Below are positions 1 through 6,238 of a DNA stretch of 7,755 nt, one piece after another (the first letter of the stretch is position 1; the number at the start of each line of letters is the position of its first letter). The notes beneath the pieces are model-generated. The model was not told the DNA's origin, made no database searches, and worked only from the letters and a program-made list of their open reading frames with translations. Source of the stretch: Chitinophagaceae bacterium (GTDB taxonomy: Bacteria > Bacteroidota > Bacteroidia > Chitinophagales > Chitinophagaceae); the NCBI GenBank assembly GCA_003167015.1, contig PMUF01000479.1, positions 1-7,755 of the forward strand. The letters run 5' to 3'. The position numbers were made by a program, and so were the translations under genes.

Positions 1-30
1 GTATTTATAAAGTTGCAAAGACCGATGATG

Positions 31-144
31 TTATTCCTGTTTCGATGCCCCGTTGTCAGCTATATTGTTTCGGGCAGTGAACCCGGGAAAATAATGCGAA
101 TCCTGTCCCGGCTTATATTCCAGGGCAGGAACCAGTTGGGGCAT
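31..144 (-). CDS. possible 37-residue small protein, unknown function
   Basis: A short reading frame begins MPQLVPALEYKPG and ends NGASKQE. Its ATG lies 32 bases beyond the stop of the 164-residue minus-strand protein, on the same strand, and follows an A-rich run, which is how many Bacteroidota starts look. There is no signal peptide, membrane segment or motif I recognise. It could be a small co-transcribed gene, the remains of a longer gene, or chance. The rest of positions 1-176 shows nothing else I can support. Confidence 0.25.
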   Translation of the reverse strand: MPQLVPALEYKPGQDSHYFPGFTARNNIADNGASKQE

Positions 145-176
145 TTTTTTATTTGTTGCAGCGTAACAAGAAGTGT

Positions 177-671
177 TTATCTTTTAAATGCGGCCAGGGC
201 ATTATCGATCAGCGGCGCTATTTCGGGAAAATTACGGGCCAGGCCTAGTGCCTGGTAAGACAAGCTTTCTGTGCTGGTCTCCACCCAGCCTTCCATGAGC
301 GTGAGCGGTCCGAAATTCGTACGCACGTTTGGCCAATGATGAGCAAAGTGCCGAAAGCTTTTTCTAAAGGCATCGGCAAATTTCCTGCTTTCTATTGCAT
401 AACCTGGCAGCTTTCGCAGTTTCAGGGCATGGATATTGTAAAATAGTTTTTGTTCCTTCAAAGGTTGTTCTTTTGTCCAAACTGAAAAGAAGATCCTGGT
501 TTCGGCAGTTAAGGGGTCCTGTAAGGGATTTGCCCAAGATGCCCTGTATAATTTCAAAACAACAGCGTCGCGGTAGGTGACTGCAGCAACTTCTAGTTGA
601 TGGGTTAACAATTCGCTTTTTAGCGCTGTTGCCATTTGTTGAAAATATTCAAGATAACTGGCTTTTTCCAT
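177..671 (-). CDS. hypothetical protein, 164 residues
   Basis: I do not recognise this protein. It starts at an ATG (MEKASYLEYF), has no signal peptide or membrane segment and should be cytosolic. It is basic and aromatic-rich in the middle (residues about 90-115, with KLRKLPGY and FRKSFRHFAHHW). The N-terminal 30 residues look like an amphipathic helix and the tail (about 140-164) is another helix ending AAFKR. The pattern suggests one small alpha/beta domain, but no catalytic signature is visible. The start overlaps by 23 bases a minus-strand reading frame without a start, coming from upstream (649-801), so the gene may once have been the second gene of an operon whose first gene is now broken. 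No promoter of the TAnnTTTG type is visible directly upstream. Coding is likely from length and composition; function is unknown. Confidence 0.6.
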   Translation of the reverse strand: MEKASYLEYFQQMATALKSELLTHQLEVAAVTYRDAVVLKLYRASWANPLQDPLTAETRIFFSVWTKEQPLKEQKLFYNIHALKLRKLPGYAIESRKFADAFRKSFRHFAHHWPNVRTNFGPLTLMEGWVETSTESLSYQALGLARNFPEIAPLIDNALAAFKR

Positions 672-801
672 GCTTATTAGTTTTTATTTTCCCCACTGTA
701 TGGCCTGCCTTTAGTAATAACCATTGCGAGCCATGTTCTTCCACAATGTCCAGTTTAAATTTACGAGTATGGACATAGTTGGATAAGCTGTATTTATCCG
801 G
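649..801 (-). pseudogene. possible 3' remnant of an unidentified minus-strand gene
   Basis: Reading leftwards, about 50 codons are open without an ATG start, from a TGA at 802-804 down to a TGA at 649-651. The peptide looks protein-like (for example HTRKFKLDIVEEHGSQWLLL, then a Lys-rich tail ending KHGKSQLS). It overlaps the start of the next minus-strand gene by 23 bases, an arrangement typical of neighbouring genes in one operon. No start codon or promoter lies in front of it, and the frame ends close to where the truncated SDR begins on the other strand. I infer the C-terminal stub of a lost gene. An open stretch this short can occur by chance, so confidence is low. Confidence 0.28.
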
Positions 802-841
802 TCAAAGATAATAAGAAGACGGTAGCCAGGACAAGGATCTG

Positions 842-1579
842 GTGCGTAAATTCGATGACCGGGTATTTCAGCTATCCCTGGACGTCACCAACGAAAAACA
901 GGCAAAAGAAGTTGTTGCCTCTGCCATCGATCGCTTTGGACATATCGACGTGCTGGTCAATAATGCGGGTTACGGCGACAACAGGCCCTTCGAACAGGTT
1001 CCGGCGAGTGAATTCAGATTGCTGGTGGAAACCGTCTTCTTCGGCACGGTAACCCTTACCGGGGAGGTCTTGCCCTACATGCGAAAAAAACGGAGAGGGC
1101 ACATCATCAACATATCGTCTGTCGGAGGCCGTTTTGCTACTCCGGGCAACGCCGCTTTTCACGCGGCAAAATGGGCCGTGGGCGGCTTTACAGAAAGTCT
1201 GGCCCAGGAAACCTCTACCTTTAATGTGAAGGTAACAGCGCTGGAGCCCGGAGGCATGCGTACCGGATGGGGAAAACGCGCCTTCAGCGGTGTGTACGAC
1301 CTGCTGCCAGAGTACGAGGAATCTGTAGGAGCAAAGCTCAAGGCGCTGGAAGGCTATTGGGGTAATGAAACGGGCGATCCGGAAAAAGTTGCGGAGGTAG
1401 TGCTCAGGATAGCCGAAGCCGACTATCTCCCGCCGCATATCCTGCTTGGATCGGATGCTTATGGGTTTGCGAAACAAGCCTCCGAAGAAAGATGGCGCCA
1501 GGCGGAGCACTGGAAGCCCATTGCCGATTATATCGACTTTACTGATCGCAATGCTATGCCGGCACTGCCGGAAGCATAA
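842..1579 (+). pseudogene. SDR family oxidoreductase, N-terminally truncated, probably inactive
   Basis: This is a classical short-chain dehydrogenase/reductase that lacks its beginning. Visible family marks, counted from the GTG at 842: LDV (residues 13-15), NNAG (40-43), the catalytic Ser in ISS (S93), Lys of the active site (K110) and PGG (136-138). The usual first 45-50 residues, with the Rossmann TGxxxGxG cofactor loop and second beta strand, are absent. In-frame similarity appears to continue a few codons upstream (DKDLV) before a TAA at 812-814, and no TGxxxGxG is found in any plus-strand frame of 672-841. In addition, the catalytic Tyr of YxxxK is Phe (F106, codon TTT at 1157-1159; FHAAK). 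The GTG has no convincing ribosome-binding context. Without cofactor loop and Tyr, oxidoreductase activity is not expected. The frame is otherwise intact, so decay would be recent, or a non-enzymatic role remains possible. Confidence 0.8.
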
Positions 1580-1716
1580 ATCCTGCCTTATAGTACAGTC
1601 GGATACGGGGGTTGCGTTCCGGTATAAATTCGCCTCCGGGCATTTCGACAAGGACCAAATTTTAAAAAGAAAGCGTAAATTCGCGGAGTACGCGTCAGTA
1701 TGTACATAGTTAAAAT
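1580..1716 (+). promoter_or_regulatory. leader and presumed promoter region of the encapsulin operon
   Basis: This gap separates the broken SDR from the peroxidase start. It has no credible gene. It contains two copies of TAAATTCGC, at 1625-1633 and 1676-1684, 51 bases apart. Each contains TAAATTCG, one base away from the Bacteroidota -7 consensus TAnnTTTG, but neither has a clear TTG at the usual -33 distance. The second copy sits inside a short inverted repeat, GCGTA (1673-1677) and TACGC (1689-1693). The last bases before the start codon are A/T-rich (AGTTAAAAT), with no Shine-Dalgarno. That an operon promoter lies here is inferred from position. Confidence 0.4.
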
Positions 1717-2745
1717 ATGAACCCACAGCCCCAGAACGTGTTGGATTATCCTGGTGAGAACACTATCTTCCTCGTCTGGAATTTTAAAAAGGATCAGGAG
1801 GTTGGAGCTGTGTTTCAAAGGATCTGTGCACTTGTGATCAATCTTAATAATTCGGGTGAGATCCGATTTCCCTTTTCGGGGGCAAGTTGTGTGATGGGAA
1901 TCGGGTATGATGCGTGGCGGCGGCTAGGTCTTCCGGCACCGCTTCCAAAGGAGCTGGCGAATTTCGCGCCCATCGTCGGTGGGAAACATACGGCGGTGGC
2001 TACCAGGGGCGATCTGCATTTTCATATCAAGGGGGCCGCCAAAGGTATTTGTTTCGATATGGCTGCCGCCCTGGCTCAGCTCCTGGACCCGGTGGCGGTG
2101 TCTGTGGAAGAGGTTCATGGATTCCGCTATTGGGATGGCCGGTCTATCTTAGGATTTGTCGATGGTACAGAAAACCCCGAAGGCGAAAAACGCGCCTTTT
2201 TTGGACTCATCGGCGATGATGACTCTGCCTATAGGGGCGGGAGTTACTTGTTCGTCCAAAAATATATCCATGATCTGAAGGCGTTCAAGGCGTTGTCTGT
2301 CGAGGATCAGGAAAAGGTATTTGGAAGGTATAAAGAGAATGACGTGGAAATGCCGGATGGAGTAAAGCCTGCGAATTCTCATAGTGCTTTGGCCAATGTC
2401 GGTGACGATCTCAAAGTCATCAGGGACAATATGCCTTTTGGAAATATGTCGACGAATGAGATGGGTACCTATTTCATCGCTTATGCCAGTACGTTCAGCA
2501 CGGTAAAGAAGATGCTGGACGCTATGTTTATCGGTTCACCGGAGGGGAATTACGACCGATTGCTGGATTTCAGCACGCCAAAGACCGGGAGCCTGTTCTT
2601 TGCTCCTTCGGTATCCTTTTTGAAGAGTGTTGCAGATGGGGAACCGGCTATGGAGGTCGTATCTTCCGCAGCCCCTATTGCAGCAGGGGGCGGCAACGGC
2701 TCTTTATCTATTGGATCATTAAAAAAAGAATCAGGGTATGAATAA
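1717..2745 (+). CDS. dyp: DyP-type heme peroxidase, encapsulin cargo
   Basis: A dye-decolorizing peroxidase: a heme enzyme that reduces hydrogen peroxide while oxidising a second substrate. The ferredoxin-like dimeric alpha/beta fold length (342 residues) and the motif GFVDGTENP (146-154), with the distal Asp at D149, identify the family. H222 (in SHSALANV) is the likely proximal heme ligand, and R236 with N238 in IRDNMPFG match the distal Arg and Asn. The loop between H222 and R236 seems a few residues shorter than in E. coli YfeX. There is no signal or Tat peptide, so the protein is cytosolic. A flexible Ala/Gly-rich linker (about 311-328) leads to GSLSIGSLKK (328-337), the classical encapsulin loading peptide. 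The stop overlaps the start of the shell gene by 8 bases. The natural substrate cannot be told from sequence. Confidence 0.95.
   Translation: MNPQPQNVLDYPGENTIFLVWNFKKDQEVGAVFQRICALVINLNNSGEIRFPFSGASCVMGIGYDAWRRLGLPAPLPKELANFAPIVGGKHTAVATRGDLHFHIKGAAKGICFDMAAALAQLLDPVAVSVEEVHGFRYWDGRSILGFVDGTENPEGEKRAFFGLIGDDDSAYRGGSYLFVQKYIHDLKAFKALSVEDQEKVFGRYKENDVEMPDGVKPANSHSALANVGDDLKVIRDNMPFGNMSTNEMGTYFIAYASTFSTVKKMLDAMFIGSPEGNYDRLLDFSTPKTGSLFFAPSVSFLKSVADGEPAMEVVSSAAPIAAGGGNGSLSIGSLKKESGYE
2692..2730 (+). other. encapsulin cargo-loading peptide coding segment
   Basis: Codes for GNGSLSIGSLKKE at residues 326-338 of the peroxidase. It closely follows the known consensus of family 1 cargo peptides (roughly DGSLGIGSLKG), with Ser for the first Gly of GIGSL. 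In studied systems this peptide binds a hydrophobic groove on the inner face of the shell protein and drives encapsulation. The adjacent shell gene confirms the reading. Four further residues (SGYE) follow, fixed by the overlap with the next gene. Confidence 0.93.
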
Positions 2746-3544
2746 TCTTTATCGGGATCTGGCTCCTATTTCGGAGGCGGCCTGGGCAGAAATCGAAGAG
2801 GAGGCACGACGTACCCTTAAGCGGCATTTGGCGGCGCGACGGGTGGTGGATGTGGAAGGTCCAAAGGGTTTTGACTTTTCGGCGGTGGGCACGGGCCATA
2901 CACAGGGAATTGCCGCGCCCGGCGAAGGCATCCAGGCGGTACAGCGCGAAGTGAAGCCGTTGGTGGAACTTCGGGTTCCGTTCGAACTCAGCCGCCAGGC
3001 GGTTGACGACGTTGAACGCGGTGCAGAGGATTCGGATTGGTCGGCGGTAAAGGAGGCGGCGCGCAAGATAGCCTTTGCGGAAGATAACTCGGTTTTCGAA
3101 GGATACGACGCGGCGGGTATCCAGGGTATCCGCCAGGGTAATAGCAACCCGGTCTTGACGCTTCCTTCGAGCGTCCGGGGTTACCCGGACATTATTGCGC
3201 AAGCGGTGAGTCAGTTACGGCTTGCCGGATGCAATGGCCCGTATGCGCTCGTGTTGGGTTCCGACCCCTATACGGCTGTCCATGGGGGCAGCGACGATGG
3301 GTATCCGGTGCTGAAGCATATCCAGCCACTTATAGACGGGGACATCATCTGGGCTCCGGCGATTCGGGGCGGTTTTGTGTTGACCACCCGTGGAGGTGAT
3401 TTCGAATTGGATCTCGGCCAGGACATCTCCATAGGTTATCTAAGTCATAACGAGACGAGCGTCAGGCTTTATCTACAGGAGAGTTTTATCTTTCGGTTGT
3501 TGACGACGGAGGCCGCGGTGGCGCTTTCGCCGGAAGAGAAATAG
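2738..3544 (+). CDS. enc: family 1 encapsulin shell protein (linocin M18/CFP29-like)
   Basis: Structural protein with the HK97 phage-capsid fold that self-assembles into a closed nanocompartment. The 268-residue length fits the small T=1 (60-subunit) type, like the 264-residue Thermotoga maritima protein. Conserved blocks in order: N-terminal LYRDLAPISEAAW (4-16), DVEGP (38-42), extended E-loop region (about 50-73), PLVELRVPF (74-82), ERG (93-95), FAEDNSVFEG (113-122), GPYALV (167-172), and RGGDFELDLGQDISIGY (218-234) followed by the C-terminal strand. The Trp that stacks flavin in T. maritima (W87) aligns with Q86 here. The ATG lies inside the last codons of the peroxidase gene (8-base overlap), so the two are translationally coupled and made from one mRNA. 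The A-rich AAAAAAAGAA before the start (2721-2730) probably helps initiation. Assembly size is inferred from family knowledge. Confidence 0.96.
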   Translation: MNNLYRDLAPISEAAWAEIEEEARRTLKRHLAARRVVDVEGPKGFDFSAVGTGHTQGIAAPGEGIQAVQREVKPLVELRVPFELSRQAVDDVERGAEDSDWSAVKEAARKIAFAEDNSVFEGYDAAGIQGIRQGNSNPVLTLPSSVRGYPDIIAQAVSQLRLAGCNGPYALVLGSDPYTAVHGGSDDGYPVLKHIQPLIDGDIIWAPAIRGGFVLTTRGGDFELDLGQDISIGYLSHNETSVRLYLQESFIFRLLTTEAAVALSPEEK

Positions 3545-3606
3545 GTCACGCTAAGAATGGACAGAATTCGAACACTTTTGAGGGTGCAAAACTACTGTTT
3601 TTGGGT

Positions 3607-6066
3607 CTATCCCTTCGCCTCATTGATCTTTTTGATCGCGTCTTCAGCGGCGGTGGCGGATGCCTCATCGCCCTGTTTCCTGCGGGCATCGGCAATGGTT
3701 TGCAGACTGGCAGTCAGTTTGGGCGCCATACCATACTTCTTATAGTGGATGGCCAGGTCGCAGATGGCGTTGATCCCCTCGGCGACATATTGTTTGTTGT
3801 TGAGCCGGGTTAGCATAGTGGCCATGGAGCCGTGGGCGAGATCGTATTTAGCCTGACCGCCCCCCTTGTTAAACCCCTCGATAACGGCGGCCCATTCGGT
3901 GTCGGAACCGGTAGTGGCATAGATATTCAGGATGGCTGTGCCGAGCTGACCTTTACCGTCATCCGCCATAGACTTAGCAAGACCAAATGCGTCGGCGGGC
4001 GCTATCCCGTTGATGGCGATCAGGGCTGCACCTTTGACCGTATATGAGGGGCTCTTGAGAGACGTCTTATAGAGATCGAGGTAAACGTTTGAGTTCGTTT
4101 TGGCCAGAGCTTTAATGGCAGCTGCGCGGACGAGATAGTTGGAGTCACTGGTGGCCAGGGTTACGAGAACCGGGCTCACCTGTTTAGCGAGGGCTGCGCT
4201 ATCCATATTCAGGCTTCGGATGCCTTTGATGCGCAGACCGAAGTAGCGGTCATGCAGTGCTTCAACCGTGATGAATGTGTAGCCGGCGTTCATAGCTTCC
4301 AGCCTGTCCAGGTAGAGCGGAGCATGGGTATATTGGAAGACGAATTCCTCGGGTGTCTTATGATCGGTCTTCTTACAGAGCAGCTGTTTGTCGGCATCGA
4401 CATTGACGAGGTCCGGGCGACCCGGCAGATCGAAAGAGAGGGTATCGCTTTTCTGACTAAGCCAGACATTCTTCCGGATGACCTGATTGTCTTCATATAT
4501 ATCGATGGCCATCGGTATTTGGAAGATCTGTCCCTGCTGTTGCTGCTGAATGATGACGATTTCTTTGTGCTGCGCTGTATCCCAGTTGTAATCGATGTCG
4601 AGGATGGGGTGTCCGGCGCCATAGTACCATTGGTTAAAGAACCAATTGAGGTCCTGGCCTGATATTTCTTCCATCGCCAGGCGCAGATCGTGGACTTCGG
4701 CGTTGGAGAAGGCGTGTGTCCTGAGATAGAGGTTCAGTCCCTTGAAGAAAGCAGAATCGCCCAGATAAGTGCGCAGCATATTGATGACAATGCCACCTTT
4801 ATCGTAAATATTCGCGCCGTTAACCCCTTCCTCGTCCGTGTAAACAAAAGGCGTAAGGGCTTGTGCAGAAGCGGTAGGATTGTTGAGGTAGGCGTTCATT
4901 TCGTCGAAGCGTTTGGAGTCGCCGTCGTCTTTTCCGTAAGTCATTTCATTCCAGAACTTTTCTCCAAAAACGGCGAAAGACTCATTCAGCGTCTCGTTGC
5001 TCCAGCTTTCGCAGGTGACATAGTCTCCGAACCATTGGTGGAACAGTTCGTGTGCGATAGTCGTACCGCCGGCGCCGTTGGGGTCATCGATCAATTCCCA
5101 GGGTCTGTTTTGGACATAATCGTTGTGAAGGGTTGCCGAGGTGTTTTCCATGGCTCCGAATGGATAATCCCTAACGACGACCTGTGCATACTTTTCCCAG
5201 GGAAAGCTTACGCCCAGGGTCCGCGAGAACAGCTCTATCATTTTCGGGGTCTGGCCGAAGATTTGTTTGGCATAGGGGAAATAAGTAGGTTCCAGGTAAT
5301 AGTCGACCTCCTTATTGCGCCATTTGTCATGGTAAATCTTAAACTCTCCGATAGCCATCATGAACAGATAGGGAGAGTGGGGGAGGCTTTGCCGCCAGGT
5401 ATCGGTGCGGGTTCCGTCGCCATTGGATTTTTGGCTGATCAACAAACCATTCGAGAGGGTGGTATACTTTTCAGGGACCGTCATACTAATCTGATCGGTG
5501 GTCTTTTGGTTGGGATGGTCGATGGTTGGAAACCAGCAAGAGGAGCTTTCGGCTTCCCCCTGCGTCCAGATCTGGGTGGGCTTGGTTGGATCGGCGCCGG
5601 TAGGGTTGATAAACCAGAGTCCTTTGCCGTCCATCCTGAAGCCGGGCCGGCTGTGCACATTTTCCGGTTTACTGGTGTAAGCGATATAAATCGTATAGTG
5701 TTCGTCTCTTTTGTAGGTGCGATCCAGCTTGATGTTCAGGTATACGCTGTCGTACCGGTACTGCAGCGGGGTCATTTGGCCGTTGCGGACGATGGAGACT
5801 TGAGCGAGGTCCATGTAGCGGGCGTCCAGTCTGAGCGAATCCGTCGGATAGAAATGAGGTTTGATCGTGACCCATTCTTTGCCATATAACCAGGATTTGG
5901 AGTAGTCGAATCGTACATCGAGTTTGGTGTCGATGAGATCGTTGATTTTTTCCGGTGTCGAGTGGTAGTAGGGTGCTTTTGGATCTTGGGGAGCCTGGGC
6001 CGCGACCTGGCCAAGGGTGCAGGTGGCTAATAAGGCGGCAGCCAATGCTTTAAAGAAAAGTGTCAT
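3607..6066 (-). CDS. secreted M1 family zinc aminopeptidase
   Basis: Zinc metallopeptidase that removes N-terminal amino acids from peptides. Counting from the ATG at 6066 (819 residues): signal peptide about 1-24 (LFFKALAAALLATC, ending near VAAQA), N-terminal beta domain, TQGEAES (168-174) for substrate binding, exopeptidase motif GAMEN (304-308), zinc site HELFH (339-343) with the third ligand E362 exactly 18 residues later, and the catalytic Tyr in IYDKGG (Y421). After about residue 630 come alpha-helical, HEAT-like repeats. Export to the periplasm is expected; the Cys near the cleavage site is not in an obvious lipobox. A TTG nine bases upstream (6075) could extend the protein, but it lies inside the -7 promoter element, so I prefer the ATG. 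The gene converges with the encapsulin operon (62-base gap). Peptide scavenging is an inferred role. Confidence 0.95.
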   Translation of the reverse strand: MTLFFKALAAALLATCTLGQVAAQAPQDPKAPYYHSTPEKINDLIDTKLDVRFDYSKSWLYGKEWVTIKPHFYPTDSLRLDARYMDLAQVSIVRNGQMTPLQYRYDSVYLNIKLDRTYKRDEHYTIYIAYTSKPENVHSRPGFRMDGKGLWFINPTGADPTKPTQIWTQGEAESSSCWFPTIDHPNQKTTDQISMTVPEKYTTLSNGLLISQKSNGDGTRTDTWRQSLPHSPYLFMMAIGEFKIYHDKWRNKEVDYYLEPTYFPYAKQIFGQTPKMIELFSRTLGVSFPWEKYAQVVVRDYPFGAMENTSATLHNDYVQNRPWELIDDPNGAGGTTIAHELFHQWFGDYVTCESWSNETLNESFAVFGEKFWNEMTYGKDDGDSKRFDEMNAYLNNPTASAQALTPFVYTDEEGVNGANIYDKGGIVINMLRTYLGDSAFFKGLNLYLRTHAFSNAEVHDLRLAMEEISGQDLNWFFNQWYYGAGHPILDIDYNWDTAQHKEIVIIQQQQQGQIFQIPMAIDIYEDNQVIRKNVWLSQKSDTLSFDLPGRPDLVNVDADKQLLCKKTDHKTPEEFVFQYTHAPLYLDRLEAMNAGYTFITVEALHDRYFGLRIKGIRSLNMDSAALAKQVSPVLVTLATSDSNYLVRAAAIKALAKTNSNVYLDLYKTSLKSPSYTVKGAALIAINGIAPADAFGLAKSMADDGKGQLGTAILNIYATTGSDTEWAAVIEGFNKGGGQAKYDLAHGSMATMLTRLNNKQYVAEGINAICDLAIHYKKYGMAPKLTASLQTIADARRKQGDEASATAAEDAIKKINEAKG

Positions 6067-6072
6067 AGGACG

Positions 6073-6080
6073 CAAAGGTA
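6073..6080 (-). promoter_or_regulatory. Bacteroidota -7 promoter element of the aminopeptidase gene
   Basis: On the minus strand the sequence reads TACCTTTG, a perfect match to the TAnnTTTG element recognised by the Bacteroidota primary sigma factor. It ends 6 bases before the ATG at 6066, so the transcript would have a very short or no leader. A clear TTG-type -33 box is not seen about 20 bases upstream, which weakens the case slightly. Confidence 0.6.
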
Positions 6081-6181
6081 GGGCTAAAGGGAAATGAGCG
6101 CCTTTTAGCTACCCATAATTCACCGGAATTCGCTAGATTAAACTTTATTCTATCATTTAAGCCGATTTTGCCAATGAATGC

Positions 6182-6208
6182 CCCGACAGCCTGGCGGGAA
6201 TTTTTTTT
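6182..6208 (+). terminator. terminator-like hairpin with T8 tract before the membrane-protein gene
   Basis: CCCG (6182-6185) pairs with CGGG (6195-6198); after one A-G mismatch, CA pairs with TG around a GCC loop. AA and eight T residues (6201-6208) follow, the shape of a small intrinsic terminator on the plus strand. It lies 30 bases before the start of the next gene, so it could act as an attenuator in the leader or block transcription running antisense to the aminopeptidase gene. The stem is short and imperfect. Confidence 0.35.
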
Positions 6209-6238
6209 ACTAATTTAATAAGAAACCAACAATAGACC

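Noticed and set aside
82..110. CCGGGA/TCCCGG inverted repeat (82-87 with 105-110) as a terminator for a gene left of the window
   Set aside because: The loop is 17 bases and no T tract follows on either strand.
13..258. 81-codon plus-strand frame at the left edge
   Set aside because: It overlaps the end of the 164-residue minus-strand gene and reads as unstructured, Arg/Ser-rich sequence without recognisable features.
801..842. A frameshift joining a plus-strand KTVARTR reading to the SDR as its missing second beta strand
   Set aside because: The frame upstream does not show TGxxxGxG and the spacing to DLVRKF is too short; a deletion breakpoint explains the region better.
872..1726. Long open minus-strand frame of 284 codons opposite the SDR
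   Set aside because: It is the antisense of a clearly recognisable SDR, has low-complexity Arg/Cys-rich composition and no family features.
3587..3603. CAAAAC/GTTTTTG hairpin in the gap between the convergent encapsulin and aminopeptidase genes
   Set aside because: A shared two-way terminator would fit here, but the stem is short and almost only A-T pairs, too weak to call.
4690..5889. 399-codon plus-strand frame opposite the aminopeptidase
   Set aside because: The opposite strand carries all M1 motifs (GAMEN, HELFH, third Glu) in one frame; the long antisense frame follows from its codon bias.
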